Source: Gemmatimonadota bacterium (lineage in GTDB: Bacteria; Gemmatimonadota; Gemmatimonadetes; Palauibacterales; Palauibacteraceae). From it: a stretch of DNA of 6,983 nucleotides. Location of the stretch: positions 1-6,983 of the forward strand of contig JAUVTH010000074.1 of NCBI GenBank assembly GCA_030601615.1, in the 5' to 3' direction. Numbering within the stretch: position 1 is the stretch's first letter; every line of letters starts with the position of its first letter. The position numbers and the translations under genes were made by a program. The notes under the pieces were generated by a model. It did not search any database, was not told the DNA's origin, and was given only the letters and a program-made list of their open reading frames with translations. Of this stretch, positions 1 to 4,858 are shown piece after piece.

Positions 1-309
1 GTTCTCAAGCTGGACGAAGATCTGCTGCGGCACCTGGTCGTTCTCTCGGAAGGCGAGCTGCCCTCGCCTTCGATGTACGTGGCAGACTCAGACGATGGTG
101 ATGCACGTGCGAAGAAGCACAGGGATGACGACGACGAGAAGGTCGTCGGCGTCGTTTCCGACGATGGGGATGACGACGACAGTGATGATGCAGGTACGAA
201 GGAAAACGCGGATGATGACGACAAGAATGACGTCGGCGCCATTTCCGACGATGGAGATGACGATGACGGCAAGGACGTCGACGCCGATTCCGACGACAGG
301 GAGGACTGA
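1..309 (+). CDS. rpsF: Ribosomal protein bS6, C-terminal part with long Asp-rich tail (5' truncated)
   Basis: The reading frame is open from base 1 and ends at TGA 307-309, so the N-terminal part lies outside the window. The first residues (VLKLDEDLLRHLVVLSE) match the last strand of the bS6 ferredoxin-like fold, and rpsR follows 3 nt later, as is usual. bS6 binds bS18 and 16S rRNA on the platform of the small subunit. From about base 73 the protein continues as a roughly 78-residue extension with 33 Asp and 3 Glu against 9 Lys/Arg, so it is strongly acidic and probably disordered. Family knowledge: E. coli bS6 has a short acidic tail that RimK extends with glutamates; this much longer encoded acidic tail may be analogous, which is inference. 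The tail is built from imperfect repeats. The bS6 assignment rests on a short C-terminal segment plus context. Confidence 0.8.
   Translation, partial: VLKLDEDLLRHLVVLSEGELPSPSMYVADSDDGDARAKKHRDDDDEKVVGVVSDDGDDDDSDDAGTKENADDDDKNDVGAISDDGDDDDGKDVDADSDDRED
145..306 (+). repeat. Imperfect tandem repeat encoding the acidic bS6 tail
   Basis: Three related in-frame blocks start at 145, 232 and 277. They encode VGVV-SDDGDDDD, VGAI-SDDGDDDD and VDAD-SDDRED. The first two are 87 nt (29 codons) apart and nearly identical over 36 nt; the third is shorter. A further SDDGD motif lies at 88. The repeats keep the reading frame and differ mostly by synonymous or conservative changes, consistent with expansion by slippage or recombination under selection for acidity. 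Confidence 0.7.
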
Positions 310-312
310 GCC

Positions 313-531
313 ATGGCCTTCAGGAAAGTCTGCAAATTCTGCGAGCGCAAGGTCGAGCGGATTGACTATAAGGATGCTGACACGCTGGGCCGGTTGATCA
401 CCGATCGGGGGAAGATACTCCCACGACGGGCCACCGGAACATGCGCGCCTCACCAGCGACAGCTTGGAACGGCGATCAAACGGGCGCGCTTCCTGGCGCT
501 TCTGCCGTACATCCAGGGCTACTATTCCTGA
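313..531 (+). CDS. rpsR: Ribosomal protein bS18, zinc-binding form
   Basis: This 72-residue protein is full length for bS18, the small-subunit platform protein that pairs with bS6. Family hallmarks are IDYKD (residues 17-21), the GKILPRR segment, TGTC, and the C-terminal stretch AIKRARFLALLPY. Cys7, Cys10, Cys44 and His47 form a CxxC...CxxH set, the pattern of the zinc-coordinating (C+) paralog class; many bS18 proteins have lost these residues. The ATG at 313 is preceded by GGGAGG at 299-304, inside the last codons of rpsF, with 8 nt spacing. Only 3 nt separate the rpsF stop from this start, so translational coupling is likely. There is no ssb gene between rpsF and rpsR, unlike the common rpsF-ssb-rpsR order. 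Confidence in identity is very high. Confidence 0.97.
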   Translation: MAFRKVCKFCERKVERIDYKDADTLGRLITDRGKILPRRATGTCAPHQRQLGTAIKRARFLALLPYIQGYYS

Positions 532-532
532 C

Positions 533-553
533 TGCCGGCCGAAAGGGTCGGCA
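533..553 (+). promoter_or_regulatory. RNA hairpin abutting the Shine-Dalgarno of the DUF2232 gene
   Basis: Bases 533-540 (TGCCGGCC) can pair with 546-553 (GGTCGGCA), giving an 8-bp stem with one G-U pair and a 5-nt loop GAAAG (541-545). The stem begins 2 nt after the rpsR stop, and its last base is the first base of the AAGGAG ribosome binding site (553-558). No T-tract follows, so it does not look like an intrinsic terminator. It could tune translation of the downstream gene or mark an mRNA processing site; both are inference. Confidence 0.4.
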
Positions 554-569
554 AGGAGTATCTGGAGTG

Positions 570-1514
570 ATGGCCGAGCGTGGTTGGACATTGACGCGGG
601 CAGCCTTGCTCGTAGCGGCGGCGGTCCTGCTATCGCCCATCAGCCCGGTGTGGCTGGTGCTCGTCCCGCTCGCGCTTCTGCTCCTGGCGTTCCGGACCGA
701 GGACTGGATGTCCGTGGCCATCGCCGCGGTCATCCTCGGCCTGGGTTTCGCGGGCAGCCGGCCCGGCGGGATGGAGTGGTACGTTCCGCGGGCGTGGAGT
801 CTGATCGCCGGTGGAACGTTCGTAGCGGTGACGGCCGCGCGTGGCCACACAGGACTCGTGGGGCGTACGCTGGGAGCAGTAGGCCTGGCACTGATGGCCG
901 TGCTGGCGATCGGCGCGATACGCCCGGGCGTCCTCCAGGCAGTGGATTGGTGGATGGCAGCCGAGATCCGGCAGGCGGCCCTGGCCGCCGGTGATATTCT
1001 CCAGCAGTTCAGAGGCAACACCGACCCGGACCTCAGCCGGCAGCTGGACGCGGCCGTCCAGAAGTGGGTGGACCTCCAGCAGGACGTCTATCCCGCGATG
1101 CTGTCTCTTGCCACCCTGGCCGGGCTCGGGCTGTCCTGGTTCGGGCTGGAGCGGTTGTCGGGCAGCGTCCGCAGCCCCGGACCGGTAAGAGATTTCCGGT
1201 TCAGCGACCAACTGATCTGGCTGCTGATCGGGGGGCTCATGCTTCTCGTGCTGCCGCTCGGCGGCTTCGCCTTCCGCCTCGGCGAGAACGCGACGCTGTT
1301 CATGGGAGGTCTGTACCTGCTTCGTGGGACGGCGATCCTGATGTGGATTGGAGCGGCGGCTGCGACGTCGGTCTGGACCGCCGCGTTACTCACGCTGGCG
1401 GCGTTGTTCCTGTACCCGTTCGTGCTCGGGACAGCTCTGGTACTGGGTGTGAGCGACACGTGGCTTGATCTGAGAGCCCGCCTGTCGCGCGCGAAGGCGG
1501 ATAACGATATTTGA
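570..1514 (+). CDS. DUF2232 (YybS-like) polytopic membrane protein
   Basis: This is a 314-residue, very hydrophobic protein with about eight or nine predicted membrane segments (near residues 9-24, 26-41, 46-62, 75-92, 100-117, 174-192, 213-232, 242-265 and 268-292). A hydrophilic stretch at about 125-172 carries many charged residues. The C-terminal half resembles the DUF2232 family, with an aromatic/basic DFRFSDQLIWLL entry (208-219) and LYLLRGTAIL (248-257). DUF2232 genes commonly sit next to rpsF/rpsR/rplI; their biochemical role is unknown to me. AAGGAG at 553-558 is 8 nt from an in-frame GTG at 567 and 11 nt from ATG 570. I chose ATG, but GTG 567 (one residue longer) is equally possible. 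The frame stays open upstream to 441 only as overlap with rpsR. Family assignment is moderately sure. Confidence 0.75.
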   Translation: MAERGWTLTRAALLVAAAVLLSPISPVWLVLVPLALLLLAFRTEDWMSVAIAAVILGLGFAGSRPGGMEWYVPRAWSLIAGGTFVAVTAARGHTGLVGRTLGAVGLALMAVLAIGAIRPGVLQAVDWWMAAEIRQAALAAGDILQQFRGNTDPDLSRQLDAAVQKWVDLQQDVYPAMLSLATLAGLGLSWFGLERLSGSVRSPGPVRDFRFSDQLIWLLIGGLMLLVLPLGGFAFRLGENATLFMGGLYLLRGTAILMWIGAAAATSVWTAALLTLAALFLYPFVLGTALVLGVSDTWLDLRARLSRAKADNDI

Positions 1515-1584
1515 CAGTGCCGTCGATGGAGGGCCGTGAGGCCGACATCCACGGGTTCGCTACGCATATGAAGAGGGGCTGGAC

Positions 1585-2046
1585 ATGGTTGAAGTGATTC
1601 TGAGGCAGGCGGTGGACGAGCTCGGCGACATCGGTGAGGTCGTCGACGTGAAGCCGGGCTACGCGCGCAACTACTTGATTCCGCAGGGGATGGCATACGA
1701 GGCGACAGATGCCAACCAGAAGCGGTTTGAAGAGGAGCGGCGTCACATTTTTGCGAAATCTACTCGTGAACTCGACCGGGCCAAGGCGGCTTCGGAGCGC
1801 GTTCAAGGGCAATCCGTTAGCTTCTCCGTTCGCGCGGGCGAGGAGGGAAAGCTCTTCGGCTCGGTGACGGCTTCGGACATCTCGGAGGCGCTGGCCGAGA
1901 AGGGCGTCGAGGTGGATCGACACCTGATCCGGCTCGAGGAGCCCATCAAGCAGCTCGGCGTTTACAAGGTCACCGTCCGCCTCCACTCGGAGGTGAGGCC
2001 CGAAGTGACCGTATGGGTAGTGGCGGAGGGCGAGTCCGAAAGCTGA
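1585..2046 (+). CDS. rplI: Ribosomal protein bL9
   Basis: This 153-residue protein is full length for bL9, the elongated large-subunit protein that binds 23S rRNA near the L1 stalk and helps maintain frame fidelity. The N-terminal domain carries the family signature at residues 14-37 (GDIGEVVDVKPGYARNYLIP and following). A charged helical connector spans roughly residues 42-75 (many Lys, Arg, Glu). The C-terminal domain includes GEEGKLFGSVTASDI and the strand KVTVRLHSEVRPEVTVWV. AGAGGGG ending at 1578 gives a good Shine-Dalgarno 6 nt before ATG 1585. The 70-nt gap from the DUF2232 gene contains only a weak stem-loop and no convincing terminator, so co-transcription is plausible. Identity is essentially certain. 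Confidence 0.97.
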   Translation: MVEVILRQAVDELGDIGEVVDVKPGYARNYLIPQGMAYEATDANQKRFEEERRHIFAKSTRELDRAKAASERVQGQSVSFSVRAGEEGKLFGSVTASDISEALAEKGVEVDRHLIRLEEPIKQLGVYKVTVRLHSEVRPEVTVWVVAEGESES

Positions 2047-2095
2047 CCGGACCGCTGGTCTGCAGCGGGATCTGATCTGGATTCGTCGTGGAGAC

Positions 2096-2103
2096 AGGAG
2101 GAG
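2096..2103 (+). promoter_or_regulatory. Shine-Dalgarno that selects a TTG start
   Basis: AGGAGGAG lies 8-10 nt upstream of an in-frame TTG at 2112-2114. The alternative upstream GTG at 2088 has no comparable purine tract at suitable distance; this strong site would lie inside its coding region. No other usual start codon occurs in frame before the conserved domain, so TTG 2112 is preferred. Confidence 0.6.
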
Positions 2104-2111
2104 TCCGGAGT

Positions 2112-4001
2112 TTGGGCGACCACTCAGAGGTCCACGGGGCACGCGAATCGGGCCGCCCGGTCGGAGCACGGCGTGAGCCGGGTGCCGGCCGTCCCAGGGT
2201 TCGGATTGCATATCTCGACGGACACCGCTTACGCCGGGCAATCCTCGCCGGTGCGGCCTACGTAGGCCGGCAGCGTGCGGAACTCGACCGGATCAATGTT
2301 TTTCCGGTTCCTGACGGCGACACGGGCACCAACCTGACGCTCACCCTGCGGTCCATCTCCGACGCCCTGAGAAACGTGCGCAGCGGCTCCGTCTCCGAAG
2401 TCGCCGGTGTGGCGGCGGAGGCAGGGATCCTCGCGGCGCGCGGCAACTCGGGCATGCTGTTTTCGCGATACCTCCTGGGGTTCTCGGAGAGTCTGGGCCG
2501 TCGCCTTCGAGTTGGTCCGGGAGACATCGCCGAGGCGCTCTCGTCAGCGGCCTCTTCGTTGCACGAAGTTCTCGAGAATCCCCGCGAAGGCACCATCATC
2601 ACTGTGGCGCGAGACCTGGCCGCGGAGGCGAGGCAACGGGCGCACTCCCGCCAGGACGTATACCTGTGGCTCCGGGACCTCCAGGCGGCCGCTGAGCGTT
2701 CCCTGCAACGAACCCGCGAGATGCTGCCTGCTCTACGGGAGGCCGGCGTCGTAGACGCGGGTGCCATGGGATTCGTGTCATTCTTCGCGGGCGTCGTTCA
2801 CTACATAGAGGGGCACGCTCCGGGCGATGTGGTCGCGGAGGCGCCTCTGGCGCGCACGCACGGTAGAGATCGTCCCTCGCTGTATATCGCGCGCGAGGCC
2901 GGGATCGGGTCGGACGAAGGTCGCTACTGCACGCAGATCGCGGTGCGCGGGCCCTCCGTGCCCGAAACGGCGAATATCCGGCGGGCCCTGCAGGGAATGG
3001 GAACGTCCACGATCGTTTTGAGGGCAGGAGACGTCGCCAAGGTCCACATTCACGCCGATTCGCCCGAGACCGTGCGAGAGCTGCTTGAGGGTTACGGCGA
3101 GGTCATCTCGGAGGTGGTCGAGGACACCCGGTTGGTCGGTGCAGGACGGCACGTGGCAGTCGTCACGGATTCGGCGGCCGATCTGCCGCACGACTGGGCC
3201 GAAAGGCACGGGGTGACCATCGTCCCGCTGCAGGTGATCGTGGGGGACCGCACCTACAGGGACGGCATCGACCTGGACAGCGAAGGGCTGAAGGAGATCC
3301 TCACGACCCCGGGGGCGCCGACCCCCAAGACGTCCCAACCCGCCCCGTCCGTTTTCTACGACCGGTATCGCCGGGCGCTGGACCGTGGTGCCGACCAGCT
3401 CCTCGGAATCTTCGTCAGCGGAGGTCTGTCCGGCACGTACGGCTCGGCTGCGGCGGCGATGCGGGAGTTTGACGGTGTGCCGGCGCACGCGATCGATTCT
3501 CATTCCGGCTCGCTCGGGGTCGGTCTGCTCGTGGCGCGGGCCGTCGAGCTCCTCGACGACGGTCACAGCCTTGAACAGGTCGTTGCGGAAGTGCGTGACG
3601 TCCGTGATCGCTCGAACATCTTCCTCACGGTCAATACTTTCGAGTATCTGTTGCGGTCCGGACGCGTGGGACGGACGAAGGCATGGCTGGGTGGTCTGCT
3701 GGACCTCAAACCGATCCTGTCACTGGACGGGGAAGGCCGGGTCATCAAGGTCGGGACGGCGCGCGGCACCGAGGATCTCATCCAACAGGTGTTGGGACTG
3801 CTCGAGGAGCGACTGGCCGGCGCGAAGCGCTACCGGCTTGGCGTAGCCCACTTCGCCGTCCCCGATGTCGCAGCCTCTCTCGTGAGAAGGCTCGAGGAGC
3901 GTTTCGATCCCGTCGAAATCCTGAGCGGACCGACGACCGCGTCGCTCGCGGTTCACACGGGGCCGGGAGCCTGGACGGTGGCCTACCAGGTGGAAGAGTG
4001 A
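2112..4001 (+). CDS. DAK2/FakA-like kinase fused to a DegV/FakB-like fatty-acid-binding domain
   Basis: From TTG 2112 the protein has 629 residues. Residues about 36-230 are a DhaL/DAK2 kinase domain: NVFPVPDGDTGTN with the metal/ATP-binding Asp set at 68 and 70, GNSG at 111-114, and VDAGAMGF at 214-221. Residues about 255-345 resemble the FakA middle domain, with Cys273 and HxH at 312-314, equivalents of the Cys/His metal-site residues of FakA. Residues 347-629 form a complete DegV domain: VTDSAADLP, TSQP (407-410), SGGLSGTY (436-443), LLRSGRVGR (513-521) and HTGPGA (615-620). In Firmicutes FakA phosphorylates fatty acids bound by separate FakB (DegV) proteins; here kinase and carrier are on one chain, so acyl-phosphate formation for lipid synthesis is inferred. 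The FakA C-terminal domain seems to be replaced by DegV. The first ~30 residues are Gly/Arg-rich and not part of the domain. Confidence 0.88.
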   Translation: MGDHSEVHGARESGRPVGARREPGAGRPRVRIAYLDGHRLRRAILAGAAYVGRQRAELDRINVFPVPDGDTGTNLTLTLRSISDALRNVRSGSVSEVAGVAAEAGILAARGNSGMLFSRYLLGFSESLGRRLRVGPGDIAEALSSAASSLHEVLENPREGTIITVARDLAAEARQRAHSRQDVYLWLRDLQAAAERSLQRTREMLPALREAGVVDAGAMGFVSFFAGVVHYIEGHAPGDVVAEAPLARTHGRDRPSLYIAREAGIGSDEGRYCTQIAVRGPSVPETANIRRALQGMGTSTIVLRAGDVAKVHIHADSPETVRELLEGYGEVISEVVEDTRLVGAGRHVAVVTDSAADLPHDWAERHGVTIVPLQVIVGDRTYRDGIDLDSEGLKEILTTPGAPTPKTSQPAPSVFYDRYRRALDRGADQLLGIFVSGGLSGTYGSAAAAMREFDGVPAHAIDSHSGSLGVGLLVARAVELLDDGHSLEQVVAEVRDVRDRSNIFLTVNTFEYLLRSGRVGRTKAWLGGLLDLKPILSLDGEGRVIKVGTARGTEDLIQQVLGLLEERLAGAKRYRLGVAHFAVPDVAASLVRRLEERFDPVEILSGPTTASLAVHTGPGAWTVAYQVEE

Positions 4002-4065
4002 GTCGGATCCAACCGCATGGAAGTGTCCCACGGGCCCTGTGGAACACGACATTCTAGCATTCAGC

Positions 4066-4074
4066 GGAGAGGAG
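4066..4074 (+). promoter_or_regulatory. Shine-Dalgarno that selects a GTG start for rsfS
   Basis: The purine run GGAGAGGAG ends 3 nt before GTG 4078, and its first GGAG (4066-4069) is 8 nt from that codon. An upstream in-frame GTG at 4039 would add 13 residues with no family similarity and lacks a comparable site, so GTG 4078 is preferred. Confidence 0.55.
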
Positions 4075-4077
4075 AAC

Positions 4078-4455
4078 GTGCCAGACGCACAGGGAAAGCT
4101 CGATGACGGGAAGAGAAGCAGTCCGGTCGAGGTGAGCGTTGCGATCGAGGCGGCGTTGGAGCGCAACGCCCGGGAGCCGGTCCTGCTCGATCTTCGCGGA
4201 CTGTCCGACGCGACGGATTGGTTCCTGATCGCGACCGGAGACTCGGACACGCACACGCGAGCGATCGCGGACAACATCATGGAGCGCATGCGGGAGGCCG
4301 GCCTGAGGCCCGCGGGCGTGGAAGGGAAGGCGAACGCGACGTGGATTCTGCTTGACTACATCACTCTCGTCATCCACGTGTTCCTGCCACACGTGCGAGA
4401 CTACTATGAGCTGGAGAGGCTCTGGGGAGACGCGCCCATCCTGGCTGTCGAATAG
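4078..4455 (+). CDS. rsfS: Ribosome silencing factor RsfS (Iojap/YbeB family)
   Basis: From GTG 4078 this is a 125-residue protein, normal for RsfS. It binds ribosomal protein uL14 on the large subunit and blocks subunit joining, reducing translation when nutrients are scarce. Family motifs are LLDLRGLSDATDWFLIATG (36-54), a helix DTHTRAIADNIMERM (57-71), VEGKANATWILLDY (81-94), VIHVF (98-102), and RDYYELERLW (107-116) near the C-terminus. Residues 1-15 are charged and poorly conserved. The gene begins 76 nt after the kinase fusion stop. In many bacteria rsfS neighbours nadD; here it sits with ribosomal protein genes instead. No intrinsic terminator is evident after the stop at 4455. Identity is very confident. 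Confidence 0.95.
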   Translation: MPDAQGKLDDGKRSSPVEVSVAIEAALERNAREPVLLDLRGLSDATDWFLIATGDSDTHTRAIADNIMERMREAGLRPAGVEGKANATWILLDYITLVIHVFLPHVRDYYELERLWGDAPILAVE

Positions 4456-4569
4456 GTCGCGTTCGGGGAGATGTTTTGACCGCGGTTCGGGCGATCCTCG
4501 TTTCTTGCCTCCCGTTTCACCGCAACTCTATGTTGGCCCTCAGACGTAGAAGAGGCGCGAAACCAGGCA
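4456..4569 (+). other. Spacer between rsfS and the palindromic element; weak promoter-like motif
   Basis: These 114 nt hold no convincing gene. A weak sigma70-like pair is TTGCCT at 4505-4510 and TATGTT at 4529-4534 with an 18-nt spacer (4 of 6 matches each). It could start a transcript across the palindromic element toward the lipoprotein gene. In a high-GC genome of unknown sigma-factor preference this is only a candidate. I see no stem followed by a T-run that would terminate the upstream operon. Confidence 0.25.
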
Positions 4570-4599
4570 CAGGTCGCTGAACAACCCTGGGTGGCCGCG
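4570..4599 (+). repeat. Left terminal inverted repeat of the palindromic element
   Basis: It begins CAGGTCGCTGAACAAC and ends in GGCCGCG. It pairs with 4812-4841; differences are at 4575 (C against T in the reversed right arm), 4586 (C/T) and 4593 (G/A). The conserved core GCTGAACAAC is typical in style of transposon ends, but I cannot name a family. Confidence 0.8.
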
Positions 4600-4600
4600 C

Positions 4601-4699
4601 GCATGGGTCTTGCCGAGGCGAGACAAGGAACGAGGAGGAAGGCGATGCGGGAGCATCTTCGACGACGAGTGACGCAGTATCGACCGGCAACCTCCATGC
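4601..4699 (+). repeat. Hairpin arm A inside the palindromic element
   Basis: Bases 4601-4615 pair with 4685-4699: GCATGG with CCATGC, one G-T, two mismatches, then TTGCCG with CGGCAA. The tip is GATGC-GGGA-GCATC (4644-4657), a perfect 5-bp stem with a 4-nt loop. The region between stem and tip is less well paired. Confidence 0.65.
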
Positions 4700-4708
4700 G
4701 CCCTGCGG

Positions 4709-4812
4709 GTTACGGCGGCGTGGGGGCATCTGCGGCGTTAGCGCTCCTCCTCGATGCACACGGCATCGCATTCGTCGCGCTGCCTTGCATCTGCCCCCAC
4801 GGCGCTTGTAAC
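4709..4812 (+). repeat. Hairpin arm B inside the palindromic element
   Basis: GTTAC at 4709-4713 pairs with GTAAC at 4808-4812, GCG 4715-4717 with CGC 4803-4805, and CGTGGGGGCA 4719-4728 perfectly with 4792-4801. Further in, AGCGC 4740-4744 pairs with GCGCT 4777-4781, and the tip is CGATGC-ACACG-GCATCG (4752-4768). It is the mirror counterpart of arm A at the same distance from the element end. Confidence 0.7.
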
Positions 4813-4841
4813 GCGGCTACCCAGAGTTGTTCAGCAACCTG
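4812..4841 (-). repeat. Right terminal inverted repeat of the palindromic element
   Basis: This is the reverse complement of 4570-4599 with three differences. It ends at 4841, only 2 nt before the Shine-Dalgarno region (4844-4854) of the downstream lipoprotein gene, so the element forms the immediate upstream leader of that gene. Confidence 0.8.
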
Positions 4842-4843
4842 CT

Positions 4844-4854
4844 AAGGGAAGAGG
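4844..4854 (+). promoter_or_regulatory. Shine-Dalgarno that selects a TTG start for the lipoprotein
   Basis: The purine tract AAGGGAAGAGG precedes TTG 4859, with AGGGA 9 nt and GAGG 4 nt away. Starting here gives a compact signal peptide with the lipobox Cys at residue 27. The upstream in-frame ATG at 4754 lies inside the palindromic element and would put 35 unrelated residues before the signal peptide. Confidence 0.6.
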
Positions 4855-4858
4855 CATC

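Larger units (their letters stand above)
4570..4841. repeat. 272-bp symmetric palindromic element (MITE-like or structured RNA element)
   Basis: The ends are 30-bp inverted repeats, 4570-4599 against 4812-4841, matching at 27 of 30 positions. Inside are two hairpin arms, 4601-4699 and 4709-4812, flanking a central CCCTGCGGG at 4701-4709 that sits on the exact midpoint. The halves are colinear when one is reverse-complemented: AAGG begins 55 nt from either end, GATGC 74 nt from either end, and TGACGC/TAACGC 100/101 nt from the ends. Thus the whole unit is a diverged long inverted repeat with a hairpin within each half. It carries no transposase and no credible gene. It resembles a non-autonomous miniature transposon or dispersed palindromic repeat; I see no clear target duplication, and copy number cannot be judged from one window. 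Confidence 0.8.

Noticed and set aside
88..591. Long minus-strand frame opposite rpsF/rpsR
   Set aside because: It is the antisense of Asp-rich repeats and of a certain rpsR; the Val/Ile-rich product is a by-product of complementing GAC/GAT codons.
1525..1549. Stem-loop in the gap before rplI (GATG/CATC and GGCC/GGCC with loop GTGA)
   Set aside because: Two short 4-bp helices with an internal loop and no T-tract; too weak to call a terminator or regulator.
2778..3566. 262-codon minus-strand frame inside the kinase-DegV gene
   Set aside because: The + strand frame has conserved motifs throughout this interval; the antisense product matches nothing recognisable.
4029..4041. GGGCCC-centred symmetry (CCAC...GTGG) upstream of rsfS
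   Set aside because: The pairing is only about 4 bp around a short loop and has no accompanying signal.
4735..4812. Possible integron attC-like site (GCGTTAGCG and GTAAC inside arm B)
   Set aside because: The bases do not match the GTTRRRY and RYYYAAC core consensus, no integrase or cassette is present, and these motifs are explained by the hairpin arms.
4785..4812. Outward promoter in arm B (TTGCAT, 16 nt, TGTAAC)
   Set aside because: Only 3 and 4 of 6 consensus matches with a short spacer, and the bases are already constrained by the hairpin.
4591..4845. An 84-codon + strand frame crossing the palindromic element, and matching minus-strand frames (4517-4771, 4404-4697)
   Set aside because: They coincide with the inverted repeat, lack ribosome binding sites and resemble no protein. 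High-GC palindromes readily give open frames on both strands.
4560..4850. Target-site duplication flanking the palindromic element
   Set aside because: Bases just outside 4570 and 4841 (ending GGCA; beginning CTAA) show no shared direct repeat.
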